Source: Cytospora piceicola (lineage: Eukaryota > Ascomycota > Sordariomycetes > Diaporthales > Cytosporaceae). Taken from it: 64,000 nucleotides of DNA. Shown one piece after another: positions 45,097-55,500 of the stretch. The stretch's first letter is position 1; each line of letters begins with the position of its first letter. The stretch lies in contig JALQBC010000036.1 of assembly GCA_023375675.1 (NCBI GenBank), forward strand, positions 1 to 64,000. The letters run 5' to 3'. A model generated the notes under the pieces. The model worked only from the letters and a program-made list of their open reading frames with translations. It had not been told where the DNA came from and did not search any database. Position numbers and translations under genes: made by a program.

Positions 45097-45531
45097 GGGG
45101 GTTATATCTCCAATCGGAACGAAGCTATGAACAGCATCTAATGCGTCTATTTCAGGGTATCTTCTGGCCTCCACCTCCACCTCCACCACCACCTCGTCGT
45201 CCCATGTGAGCCCGCCAATGTGTTGGTTCGTTGTTATAAGCAGTCAGCAGTTGGGGGCCAGTATCCCCACCAGCCACACTGACACCGCCACCTCCACCGC
45301 CACCTGAGCCACACCAGACCCACTTTTGGCACTTCCAGCATTCCAAGCTCGTTCTAGAACACAGCGAGTGACGAGTGACGTTGCGACTTCCCCAAGCTTG
45401 TCTCTGAATGCTCGGACAACCGACCCTGAACTTGAACTTGAGCTCGACCTTGACCTTGACCCTGACCTTGACCTTGCCATTGGTGGCGAAGGCAAACGTT
45501 GACGGATCTCTAAACACAACCCACCGTCGCG
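45097..45531. other. Intergenic region with CCACCT and GACCTT repeats
   Basis: Separates the DUF2011 stop from the phosphatase start. It has CCACCT-type repeats at 45171-45196 and 45281-45305, and a GACCTT/GAACTT hexamer repeat at 45425-45477. The region must hold the phosphatase promoter. Confidence 0.7.
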
Positions 45532-46578
45532 ATGGCTGACGACGTTCCCCTGGCGTCGCTTTCTCTCACCCACGTCTACTATGTAAGTGCCCAATCCGCC
45601 CGCGCCCATCGATGCTCCCACGTCTTCAGCCCACTGCGCCGCTTGCCGCAGAGCATGCCACGAGGCCTAGCCCGTCACGGTCACCTACCTCGCCCGCCAC
45701 AGAAACCAGTCGACAGGACGACCCAGGCTAACGACCACCTCCCCCCCTCCCCCCCCACACAGGACCCCGACGACCCCGTCTCCTACCTCTGCGCCTGGCT
45801 CGCCCTCGTCCCGCAGGCCCTCTGCATCGTCTACGTGACCCTGATCTGGTCGACGCGCGAGGCCGAGGTGGCCCTCATGTTCGCGGGCCAGCTCGGCTGC
45901 GAGGCCGTCAACTTCGTCCTCAAGCGGCTCATCAAGGAGGAGCGGCCCCTCCGCATCCACAGGACCGGCAAGGGCTACGGCATGCCCAGCAGCCACGCCC
46001 AATTCGTCACCTTCTGGGCCGTCGCCGTCGCCCTGTTCCTGCTGGTGCGGCACGCGCCCAGCTGGGCCGACCACGGATACGGGCCGCGCGGGGCGGCGGC
46101 CGGGAGCGGCGGCGGGAGGAGTAGGGGCGCGCGCGGGGGCGGCGCCGCCGCCGCGGAGGAGGAGGAGGAGGCGGCGAGGGGGGCGAGGGAGGCGAGGAGG
46201 AAGGGCATGTGGGGCCAGGACTGGGTCATGGTCGAGAGCTACGCCCACCGGCCGTGGTCGCTCGCCGAGCGCGCCGCGGCGAGCCTGTCGGTGCTGTCGG
46301 TCGCCGCCATGGTCGCGTGGAGCAGGGTCTACCTCGGGTACCACACCGTGAGCCAGGTCCTGGTCGGCTGCCTGGCGGGGGCCCTGTCCGCGGCGGCCTG
46401 GTACGGCATCACCTGGTTCGCCCGGGGGTCCGGGCTGCTGGCGTGGGCGCTCGAGTCGCCGTTCGCGAGGGGCCTGCGGATGAGGGACCTGGTCGTGAGC
46501 GAGGACCTGTCCCAGGCGGGCTGGGAGAAGTGGGAGGACAGGAAGGTCGCCACGGAACAGTCGAGGAAGAATCAGTGA
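45532..46578 (+). CDS. CWH8: Dolichyl-diphosphatase, PAP2 superfamily (CWH8/CAX4/DOLPP1-like)
   Basis: Two exons, 45532-45582 and 45763-46578, give 288 residues. The 180-bp intron (GTAAGT to CACAG) is a multiple of three and has no in-frame stop. The acid-phosphatase signature is complete: K71-x6-R78-P79 in KRLIKEERP, the PSSHAQ motif (His95), and SRVYLGYH (Arg205, His211). Family typical segments are DPDDPVSYLCAWLALVPQ at the N-terminus and AGQLGCEAVNFVLKRLI. Known role: removal of a phosphate from dolichyl diphosphate on the luminal face of the ER, recycling the carrier for N-glycosylation. Several membrane helices are apparent (about 25-48, 55-70, 97-113, 190-205, 212-235). An insert of about 45 residues (about 120-165), almost only Gly, Ala, Arg and Glu and encoded by GC-rich DNA, splits the luminal region. 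Confidence 0.93.
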   Translation: MADDVPLASLSLTHVYYVSAQSARAHRCSHVFSPLRRLPQSMPRGLARHGHLPRPPQKPVDRTTQANDHLPPSPPTQDPDDPVSYLCAWLALVPQALCIVYVTLIWSTREAEVALMFAGQLGCEAVNFVLKRLIKEERPLRIHRTGKGYGMPSSHAQFVTFWAVAVALFLLVRHAPSWADHGYGPRGAAAGSGGGRSRGARGGGAAAAEEEEEAARGAREARRKGMWGQDWVMVESYAHRPWSLAERAAASLSVLSVAAMVAWSRVYLGYHTVSQVLVGCLAGALSAAAWYGITWFARGSGLLAWALESPFARGLRMRDLVVSEDLSQAGWEKWEDRKVATEQSRKNQ

Positions 46579-47096
46579 GGCGAGTTGTTGCTGCGTACGA
46601 GGACTCGTACACCGATACATATTGCTACACCAGAATGCAAGATTCAGATGTCTGTCACTCGCATGTTCGGATTCCTGTCTTTTCTGGAGGTGGCATGAAT
46701 TCTGTTGATCGATGTTCAGGCCGCGTCGGGAGTCTGAGATGGCCATCAATTCACATGGCCAAAGCTACTTGTGTGCTTGCTCCTGATGAGCTGATGCCCT
46801 GCTACTCTGCATTCGACCGCAAGACATTACAGAAAAACGAGTGAGGTGGTCCAAGGCCATTATATACAATAACCCGTCCCATATATCTCATCACTCCATA
46901 TAGCGTTCCCTTCCCACGTGCAATCATAGTGCTATCGAGTCCCGCGTCTCAACGCCTGTCATGCCATACAGCAGTGCAGTGGAAACTCCGGAACACCGAA
47001 GACCGCGGAACTCCCGTCGATCGAGAGATATTTTCAGACAATCTTTTAGTCTAGTGCCACCGTAGTTATGTTCATATTTCGTTCTCTCTCGTTCTT
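46579..47096. other. Convergent 3' region
   Basis: Lies between the stops of the phosphatase gene (+) and the seven-helix gene (-). Only untranslated sequence is expected; I see no other feature. Confidence 0.6.
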
Positions 47097-49233
47097 TCAG
47101 ATCCAATCAGCCCTGATCATCGACACCTGCGTCTTTGCCGTACTGCCGCTTGGTCGCGGAGGAGCATGTACGGAACTCCTGTCGCTATTGCCACGGGTGG
47201 CTATCATGCCGAGACGCACTCCTGCGAGGCTAGGGACTCTTGCGTTCCTGTTGGCGCTCCTATTGGAAGCAGTTCTCCGGCTGTCGTCAGGAGTGTATAT
47301 AGTCCGGTCCAGAGTGATCGGTTGGGTCTGATCGCGCCTCTCGCTGTGTATGCTGTTTCCATCTTTTCGACCTACACCAGCCGCTTCGCTTTTGTTGTCT
47401 TCCACGCACGTCGCTGATACCGGAGACAAGGTCTTCATCCGAGCGTCACTTATTGATGCCCTCTCTGGGGCCACGTTCTCCGAGTCGGGCCTGTTCTCAA
47501 TCTGTGCCAAGGGAGACGGGCGCACGATCTTTTCTGGTTGTTGGGTGGTCAGGCTGGTTTTTGTTGGTCGGAAATCATCCACGTTGGACAGTCGGATGCC
47601 TATCTGGACGGTGGCGGAAGATTCAACCGATGATTCCCTTCTGTGTCCCCTCCCAAGCCAGGGCTTCACAATTGGCGGTGGTCTGTATGATTCTCTGCTT
47701 GAATTTGTCGTCATAGGCGAGTATGCTGTTGGAGGTAGTGTCGCGGCTGCAGTGGTCGGACTGTTGGGGAACAGGGAATATGACTGTCTGCTTGATTTTG
47801 ATGGGGATGTTGCAGAGGGTGGTTGAGTTGGTGCGGGAAGCGTTGGCGCTTCTGGTACTATTATCGTAGGAGGGTTGACATGGCTCAGCGGGCTGGGGCC
47901 TGTAGACGTTTCGCCCGTCTTCCTCTCCTCTGCGTGCTGCAGCGTTACGATACTACCAGAAGTCACCATATCGTCGTTAACTGTGTCATTGGCCGGCTGC
48001 ATTACGTGAGTTGACCCACGGTAATCATCGCTGCTATCATGCTTAGACTTGTCCCGGTCATGACCACAATAATTGTGCCCGATAGCGCTGTTGGTTTGCG
48101 ATCGAAGGAACATATGAAGACAAGCAACCATCAAGCCGTTGACGTTCGATACGACAGAAGCGACCATGGACAATTTGAGTGTTTTGAAGATGTATCTTGT
48201 CTGATCGAGGAAGGTGAGGCTGAAGAAAAACGGGAGTATAAACGCCTATGATGGTTAGCCACGGGCTTGCTCAACACAACTGTTCGTTCGGACAACTCAC
48301 ATTTGAGACAACACCAAGAGCAAGGTAGTAACTCATCCTCGAAGCTGCCATTCTCTCAGTAGAATCGATCATGTGGCCTTTGCTTAATGCGACCAAGATT
48401 GTGGCAACGACGATGATTAGAGCAATCGAGACGAGGAGTAAAAGTGCAAAAATCCCCACAGCAAAGTGTTCGAGGATCCAGAATAGTGATGCGAAGCAGT
48501 AATCCGGCGCTTGATCGCCGACGGCCACACAGAGGCTGGCCAGCAATAAGGTGGCCACGATGCCGAGGCAGATGGTCACATTCCATCCTCGTCGTGCAGA
48601 GGATTGCGAACGAAAACCCCGTACGGCGGTCTCCAAGCCGAAAACGAGTTGGATGTATGGGGCGATAAGAAGTGCTAGAGTCGGTGTTAGTCTCTCGATG
48701 GCACGTTAGTGAGCGAGCTTGGATGTTCATGGTCACTCACCTGGCAGCATGAAAACCGCCGTCGCAGTACAGCCCCTGCTCAACAGGGCTTGCAAGCCGA
48801 TCGATTGAGCGGCGGCGAAGATGACACTCTGTATTGCTATACCCAAAGACAGAACTAGAGGAAACACCTCGACGGTATGTATAAAGAACAGGCCGGATGG
48901 TCGCCAAGAGGTCGGCATCAAAAGGGGCTTCATCTCGTACTGCATGACTGACGCATTGGACGGTCTCCTTTGGGCCTTCTTTCTGTTTGTGTAGCAACCA
49001 TATATGATTCCCAATGCCGTTGCCAAAGCTGCCGTAGCATTGAACGAGGCCAATATTATGGTTGATGTCCTGATGGACTTGGACGTAGCGAAGTTGAGGG
49101 CATTGGTCATGGCTTGTGTGGCTTCGGTCGTCACATTCGAAGAGGCCATAGTCAGGTAGTATGTAGTGGCTTCGCCGTCGTCTCCGCTCACGACAGCGGA
49201 CGAGGCGAGTGTTCCTCCATATGTGCTGGCCAT
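47097..49233 (-). CDS. Orphan seven-helix membrane protein with long Ser/Pro-rich cytoplasmic tail
   Basis: Three exons, 49233-48741, 48674-48301 and 48245-47097, with introns of 66 and 55 bp; 671 residues. The first ATG at 49233 gives a short Ser/Thr-rich, Asn-glycosylatable N-terminus (NVTTE). Seven hydrophobic segments follow: TSTIILASFNATAALATALG, VEVFPLVLSLGIAIQSVIFA, VFMLPALLIAPYIQLVFGLE, TICLGIVATLLLASLCVAV, ILEHFAVGIFALLLLVSIAL, YLALGVVSNAFILPFFFSL and VVSNVNGLMVACLHMFLRS. The remaining 300 or more residues are hydrophilic and Ser/Pro/Thr-rich. The topology (outside N-terminus, seven helices, large cytoplasmic tail) resembles fungal GPCR-like proteins, but I do not see a CFEM domain or the DRY motif. 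A receptor function is therefore inference. Confidence 0.85.
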
Positions 49234-51387
49234 GATACCGCTTTCCAGCACTCAAAGTTGACTTGTTGGCCGTCGTACCTCCAGAGGTACGTGGTGGCGC
49301 TTACTTCATTGACGTGAATGGGTGTTGTTAGACTTGGCGCTTGGTGTAAGAGGAGAGATTGGAGAAAGACTGCAACACATGGAAAGAAAGAAAGCATTTG
49401 CTATGATGAAGAACATAAAGCATGCTCAGCCACACAGGGATGGTGTTCCCCCTGTATGGTTCTACCTCGAGCCAGTGAAACAGACCCTGATCTGTCGTGG
49501 CACCGGGAAGGGTAGGATAGCCATGAGCAAACGAGAACCGCGTGGGGGTTTAAAGGAGCGACTACGTCCAGACAGACCAAAGAGTATGGTTGGCTCGGTA
49601 GAGGAAGGGTTGGACAATGTGAGGCAAGTTCGGCAGAGCTACGGGATCGACGTAGTGTTTACGAGGCAGACCCAGCGCGGACGGTCGTAAAGCGTGGCAA
49701 GGGTGAAGACTGGCGCAGCCACTTATTGTGATGCTTAATGCCCGTCATGATTTCAGTACTGAAGTCTGCGTAGCACCGGGTAGGAGTGCGTATCTAGGCA
49801 AGCCCATAGATGGATTTCGAATCACGTCGCCTGAGGGTTTGTGATTATGTGGCGAGGTTAAGCTCAGGGAAGGACGCTGCGGCAATGGGAAAGTTAACGT
49901 CTTGTATTTGATTTTTGGTAACTATGCCTGCCGTCGAGATGGGCTGGAGATGAGGCAGTCATGACACACTCCTGGGTTTCGTGTTGGTGCAAGTTTGTTT
50001 GGTTCTGAATCTTGGGGACGACGTTGAAATTGAGTCCGCGGCTAAAGGCGCTAACCCTGTGACGGCTTAGCACAGCAATAGCACAGGAACGGATCGAGGT
50101 TTGCCGCTTTGGTGCCCGCGACGCCAGGCGTCTTGGCTTTCGACTCTCTTACCACCCCCCCTGGCTGCCGGCCTACCACCTACCTCAAGGTAGGCATGCC
50201 TACTAAGCCACAGCCGGCAGCTAACACCCTCGTGGGATTCGTCATCTACCCTCGACCTTTGTCATGATCCGAAACGACGGGGTAGCTGTAGCCGCCATAT
50301 CGTCTTCTGATTGGGTTTGAACACCTTATCTGTGTCCTGGATATTCACATGTATCCAGGGTGAGCCTTCCCCTACTGCCGATCTGGTAGCTACCAACCTA
50401 ACGAGTATCCAACTATACCGACCGTCCCATTGAGGTTTCAGTGTTTTGTCCCACAGAGCAACGTCCCAAAAACTTGGGACTTATATTCGACCACAATTTA
50501 CTTATTGCACAATCGTTGGAGTGTCAGTCGATGACATGTTCCGGTAGTCGCTTGAGGCTCGGATTTTCGACATTAAGTTGAATTTCTTGTTTAGACGCGA
50601 TACCTTGAACCATAATAACAGGTCATGACTGCCTCTTACACGGACAAGCAAGTTTCGGAGGCCGTGGTCGAGACGCCTGGGGTATCGGAACGAATGTCCA
50701 CAGAGAACGAGAGCTAGTGAGGTCAACTTTTCTATTGTGAAAAGAGTTTGTGTTTGCAGTGTCTTATCTTCAGGTAGGTCCGCTCTTGATGAGCGCCCAA
50801 ACTCGTCAGTATTCACGATGGATTCTCTTCCATAAGGGTTATCTCATCAGAGACTTTGAAGGCTGTCGGATTCAACAGCAAATTAATTATGGTACAGCAT
50901 AGCGATCTCACACGGTGACTCCCCCTATTAGCAAACCAAATAGTGACTCCCCCAACCTGCCTGACCCATTATTGCACAAGGATAAGCATCACCCGCTTGA
51001 ACGTCACCATAACCGATTTCTGTAAAGTTACTCCCCTGTTGATGATGATACGCGCACAACTCGACCAAACCCCTGACACGGCAGCACGGTTGACGTCAAG
51101 TGCTCTTGATTTTCTCAGTACCGGGCTCTGCGAGTATAACCCCCTAACCTCCGCTTCGATACCTAGGTACCCTCGCTCGGGTCGCTCTCCCTCCACTGTC
51201 TTGGTGCCCCAAGGGGTGGGGGGTTTCCAATCCTCTGCTTGGAGGCCTGCGGCGCCGAAATTCAATGCAGTATTCTAGGCTGGCGGTTTCGAATTGGCAG
51301 TCCAGCGAATTCATATCTGAAGAAGTTCTCGATGGTTGTGAAGGTGTACGATGCGTATGACGGTTGGTGCGGGTGAGTTTTATTTCG
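49234..51387. other. Gene-free interval
   Basis: About 2.2 kb upstream of the seven-helix gene with only short unrecognised frames. A palindromic cluster CCTACCTCAAGGTAGGCATGC lies at about 50179-50200, similar in flavour to the CCTAGG elements elsewhere. Confidence 0.55.
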
Positions 51388-52002
51388 TCAGAGCGGGAAC
51401 TGAGGTCCACAAGATCGCACCTTGACACCGCAGCGCCGAATCTTCTCTACCACCATCTCATCGAGTTCATGGAGTTCCAGTTTCCACGTCGGACATTCCA
51501 ATTTGCAGCCAGGGTCGCGACACGGCTGGTCGGATCCAAGTACGCACCAACGCCGGTGCACTTGACACCACCACGTCGTACGGTTCGAGGGCCGACCGGA
51601 CGGGGGGCTCGTCAACGTCAGGTCCTCCAGCGCCCAGGGATATCTGGCCTTGAGGCCAGGCTTGCCCCGCCGGCACATCCACTTCAGGAGCAGGTGGAAG
51701 TCGCTGTCCAGACACCGGCTGAACCTGGCGTGGTTATCGACCACGATCGTCAGGCGGCGGATTCGGGGGATCGCGATCTTTTGGAATTTTCTCCATGTTG
51801 TGGAGGTGAAGGAGCCCTGCCAGATGACTTGGGTGTTCCCCCAGACGCGCGCGAGCACCTCGGATCTCGTCTGCTTGGAGGTTGCCAACAAGGCGGCGAC
51901 ACCGGCCGGAAGTGGGCCGGGAAGAACGATCTCGTCGGTTTTTACATGATCGTAAATGATCACTCGAAGCTCCGCGGGGATGGGGAGGACTTGATGTAGC
52001 AT
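51388..52002 (-). CDS. Small F-box/2EXR-like protein
   Basis: Single-exon ATG-initiated frame of 204 codons. The N-terminus (LPIPAELRVIIYDHV) and the following LLATSKQTRSEVLARVWGNTQV are the pattern of the degenerate F-box-like domain common in filamentous fungi (2EXR/DUF-type proteins of unknown function). The remainder has Trp/Cys-rich stretches (TTWWCQVHRRWCVLGS, CRDPGCKLECPTWKLEL). Such genes are numerous and fast-evolving in Pezizomycotina; a role as ubiquitin-ligase adaptor has been proposed for true F-box proteins but is not shown here. The frame ends normally and no intron is needed. Confidence 0.7.
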   Translation of the reverse strand: MLHQVLPIPAELRVIIYDHVKTDEIVLPGPLPAGVAALLATSKQTRSEVLARVWGNTQVIWQGSFTSTTWRKFQKIAIPRIRRLTIVVDNHARFSRCLDSDFHLLLKWMCRRGKPGLKARYPWALEDLTLTSPPSGRPSNRTTWWCQVHRRWCVLGSDQPCRDPGCKLECPTWKLELHELDEMVVEKIRRCGVKVRSCGPQFPL

Positions 52003-53128
52003 TGTCGCGAAATTTCCCTGGAGACGTTTGGCTGCTGTTTCTGGGGGGGCTTGCTCAACAGATTGAGCGGTGGGTGATTATATAGTAGCCAGGTTTGCGT
52101 GCTCGGACCGCAGTTCGGTCGTCGCAGGCCTAGGAATCATGACAGCCTAGGGCTCATAGTGTGTGAAAGTCCAGTGACTTCCTGCGACGAAGGTCCGAGT
52201 CCGCTACAGACAGGCCCCCGCCACAAGGGAATCGACCATCTCCAACAGATGCAGCTAGAAGCCGCCCTCTAAGCCGGCAGTACGCCACCCGCTCTCCTAC
52301 TCAACTCATCCATCTTATCACCGTGATCCGCACGTATCTAGATGATGGTTTCGGTGCCCTCAGGCCCAACAAGGAAGCTGGTTTCAGGTTCGTCATCCTT
52401 ACTTAGGCAGCACAAGCGCCAAATCCGTCCAGGAAGTGGCATTTCTCGGGCCCGTCGCAGCCTGCTCAAAGCGGTGCACAAAGACTTGTTCATGGAAGCC
52501 TTGTTACGGCGAAACCTGGGGCAGGCAGAACCAGACGCCCTTCTGGCTCACCTCACAACCGGGCGAGGTTGAGGCTGAGGCTGAGAGATCTGTGGGAACT
52601 CTGTGATTTAGTACGGATGAAATGAAGCCTTGTCAACATGGCGGAAGTCGGTGCCATCTCTGCCCATGCTCTCGAGGTGTTTAGAAGACTCAACCATGGT
52701 TCCAGGAGCGCCCGATGCAGACACACCATCATGTATTTCGCACTAATGATGACACTGTGTCTGGGAAGCAACATAAAAAAGGGCAAACAGAGGAACTGGA
52801 ATAGCCCATGGGCGAAAACGGCTTCCAATATAATTTTGAGGCACAATCATATATCACCGATCGCACCTCATCGAGTCGATCCTATACACACCAGCCCAGC
52901 AAGCACCTAATGGCGATCAGTGATGATAACAAGAAGCGTAGGCCAAACTGAAATTTTGCTCAACTGACAACCCAGCAAGAAAGAAAAAACGAAGAATATA
53001 TGCCGACATCCATGGCAAGATGCTCAGATAGCCCACACGATACTCCAAACAAGATGCAAAACAAACAAAAAAGTCTTCTAATTCTAGCGAGGAAAGGGGT
53101 TCCCTGCTTCACCATAAGGACGGGTGGA
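52003..53128. other. Gene-free interval
   Basis: About 1.1 kb, upstream of the F-box-like gene and downstream of the EBP-family gene. A 76-codon ATG frame at 52342-52572 (+) is basic and unrecognised; I do not call it. Confidence 0.5.
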
Positions 53129-54267
53129 CTACTTGTCCTTCTTTACTACTACAACCGTCTTCTGCACACCGAATGCAGTCATGAAGGCATTCCAGCTCAC
53201 TGTCCAAGCGCCTGGTTAGCTATCTGAAGCTATCGCCGTCGAGGTAAACACACGAAATAAGTGTGGATTTGTACCCCCGACCTGGCGTTCAAAGTCGAGA
53301 GACAGGCTGGGGAGTACAAGGAGGGGACAAAAGGTACTGACCGTAGAGGGCGTACAGTGGTACAACAACCCAGAGTCCGTTGAAGAACACGAGGTATACC
53401 CACTTATACATCCAGTTGCTAGTATCTAGGAATTGGCTTCCGGTGAGCCATTCCGGGCAAAAGGTCATGAACCCTAAAAGACATGATGGTCAATTTCTGG
53501 TGAGAACATGAAGATGTGTTTGTGTGGCAGACACCTACCTCCGTAGAGCTCAGCCGTAGCAATAATAGTCATCACGATGTTGGCCCGCGGGTTCTTCCTC
53601 GCAATGTCGTAGCAGACAAAACAAGCCAGTGGCCCAACGACGAGGACCGTCAGGAGCTCCAAGCTGATCACGCCCTGCATGCACAAATCTGTCAGCATTC
53701 CGCCCTACAGGTTCGAACCTGGCAACACATCTGGAAATCGGGTGGACATACAATATCCGCACCGGCCCATCGACGGTCTGCTCGAGCATACACCATCCAC
53801 AGCTGGGCAAAGACGTTGTCGCCGCCGGCCTGCGCTCCCCAGATTCTGTCATCGTGTCCAAGGTAGCCCCGAGCGGTGGGGTAGTATTTGTGGTCTCTTA
53901 TGTCGGCCATGGTGACATCGTCGTAGGACTTCCAGCTGTAGAAACACTGCGGCCACAATTGGGTCAGCACTCGTGGAAATCGACACCGAAGTGGTTGGTA
54001 CCTGCGTCCGCCAGAGCGGCCGATGAGGAGCACATAACTGACATGGTACAAGAAGCTCCCTTCCAAGAAGAAATGGATCAAAGCGTCGAACGCGTGCCAA
54101 ATGAAGAGGAATCGATATCTCCCCGGAGTTGTGGAGGACAGTGCCTTCAGAGACGCGCCATAAGCCACGAGGAGAATGGCCACAGTCGAGGCCAGGGAAA
54201 TGAGGGTGACCTCGTCGAAGAGGTCAGGGGGGAGGCCATGCCCGACAGTAACGGTATCGGAGACCAT
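53129..54267 (-). CDS. Emopamil-binding protein (EXPERA/EBP) family, sterol-isomerase-like
   Basis: Five exons, 54267-54043, 53946-53752, 53674-53539, 53473-53342 and 53211-53129, give 256 residues; introns are 65-130 bp, GT-AG. The EBP fold residues are present: His65 and Glu69 in ALIHFFLEG, Asp132 in ARADRRW, Glu146 in ISLELLTV, and the Asn/Trp pair in VFFNGLWVVVP. Four or five hydrophobic helices fit the EXPERA domain. Human EBP is the delta-8, delta-7 sterol isomerase of the ER; fungi normally use the unrelated ERG2 for this step and carry EBP-like proteins of uncertain substrate. The catalytic-type residues suggest an active isomerase, which is inference. The C-terminus ends in KKDK, a possible ER-retrieval-type dilysine signal (KKxK, slightly off the KKxx ideal). 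Confidence 0.9.
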
Positions 54268-55051
54268 TTCGCTAGCTTCGCTCTTTCCAGTCGTGGTGTA
54301 CTATAGGTGCTTGCGGGAATGAAGTTGTCTTGCTTCAAGTGGGAGATCAGGGGAACATTTAAAACACTCAAGTATTCTCTTGTTGACAAAGCGGATCGTC
54401 TCGAGGCCAGGAACACTGGGGTCCCAATTCCGTCTCCGGCAAATCACCCTGACAACAAAGGAGGCCCGTGCGTCATCGCCCCAAAAGTCCAAATCAACTA
54501 CACCCAAACCAACGCAGACAAAGACAAAGACCTTTCCTTCAACGGATCAAGGACGGCTCTGATTACAAAACTCCCCAATGGCAAATGATCGTATAACGAG
54601 ATTGGCTGGCCGGATGCAAATGATCGTATCAAGGGTGGATAAAACGTACCATTCTCGCAAAGCTACCAAGCCCCCCGAAGGGCCCCCGACTGCCAGGATA
54701 TATGACAATTGCAAAGTCGAATTGATCAATTCAGTACCGTAAGTTACTGCGTAAATTCACCGACAAAAGAGTCGCTTATTCGAGTTGACGATGAGTATTG
54801 TAAAGTTGATTAGGAACTGGGAACATGTCACAAAATAAAAGATGGCAGTTTAGAGTATGTTGATGAATGTCTTGATTCTTCTACTAGGACTGAAGAACAC
54901 TCCTAGGGGTATGTGAAGAATTCCGATTCTCCCAATGCCAACATGCCAGAGGGTCCATCACAATCGAACCCCTTGCTCCAAAATCCAGATGCGCCATAGT
55001 TCCCCAAATCATGAAAGTGTCGTAACAGAGTCAAAGCTGAGGTGAAGGCCC
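54268..55051. other. Intergenic region between the EBP-family gene and GRG-1
   Basis: Contains the upstream region of the EBP gene (minus strand, right of 54267) and the 3' flank of GRG-1. No gene is seen. Confidence 0.6.
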
Positions 55052-55408
55052 TTAGTGGGTAGCCTTCTGCTTGTTGCCCTCAGCAGAGGCCTCGTGGGAG
55101 GACTCCTTGGCCTTGTCCTTGACAGCATCGACACCAGCCTGGGCACTGAAAGGAAAGAAATGTTAGCATGTGGATGATAATTGTTGCTGATAGGTGGAGA
55201 AGGTTGCTTACCGGTTGCCAATGCCAACGTTGGAGTCCTTGGCGACGTCCTTGTTGACCTCCTTGGAAGCCTCGTGGGAGGTGCCCTGGACCTTGTCTAT
55301 GGTGAAGAGTCAGTATCAATGTACGAAAGACAAAGAGAATAAGCAGGTGGTATGAAGGGAGTATATCGTACCGGACACGTAGTTGGCGGTGTTCTTGATG
55401 GTCTCCAT
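55052..55408 (-). CDS. grg-1: Glucose-repressible / clock-controlled protein GRG-1 (CCG-1)
   Basis: Three small exons, 55408-55372, 55296-55212 and 55145-55052, joined across 75- and 66-bp introns, encode exactly 71 residues. The protein begins METIKNTANYVSDKVQG and contains SKEVNKDVAKDSNVGIGNR and VDAVKDKAKESSHEASAE, colinear with Neurospora GRG-1/CCG-1, which is also about 71 residues. It is a hydrophilic, Lys/Ala/Glu-rich protein whose transcript is among the most abundant in fungi under glucose starvation and is under circadian control (established for Neurospora). Biochemical function is unknown; it resembles stress or LEA-like proteins. Because the exons are short, automated gene finders could miss it. 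Confidence 0.96.
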
Positions 55409-55500
55409 TTTGATGGTTTGTTTGGTTGGTTGGTTTGGTTGGTGTTTGAAGGTTGTTTGTTTGTGTGAAGTGTTTGAATTGTTGTGTGATGATGAAGGAA
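55409..55500 (-). promoter_or_regulatory. CA-rich 5' leader of GRG-1
   Basis: On the minus strand the 90 bases before the ATG are made almost wholly of CAAAC, CCAAC and CATCA units, with hardly any G. Such unstructured leaders are typical of very highly expressed fungal transcripts. A TATA-like ACTTAAAGG lies a little further upstream (about 55537-55545). The exact transcription start is not visible. Confidence 0.65.

Noticed and set aside
45685..46749. 354-codon minus-strand frame over the dolichyl-diphosphatase gene
   Set aside because: The opposite strand carries complete PAP2 catalytic motifs; this frame is a GC shadow with Arg/Gly/Pro-biased composition.
53708..53721. AGGTTCGAACCT palindrome resembling a tRNA T arm, inside an EBP-gene intron
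   Set aside because: No acceptor, D or anticodon stems can be built on either strand around it; it is a chance palindrome within a spliced intron.
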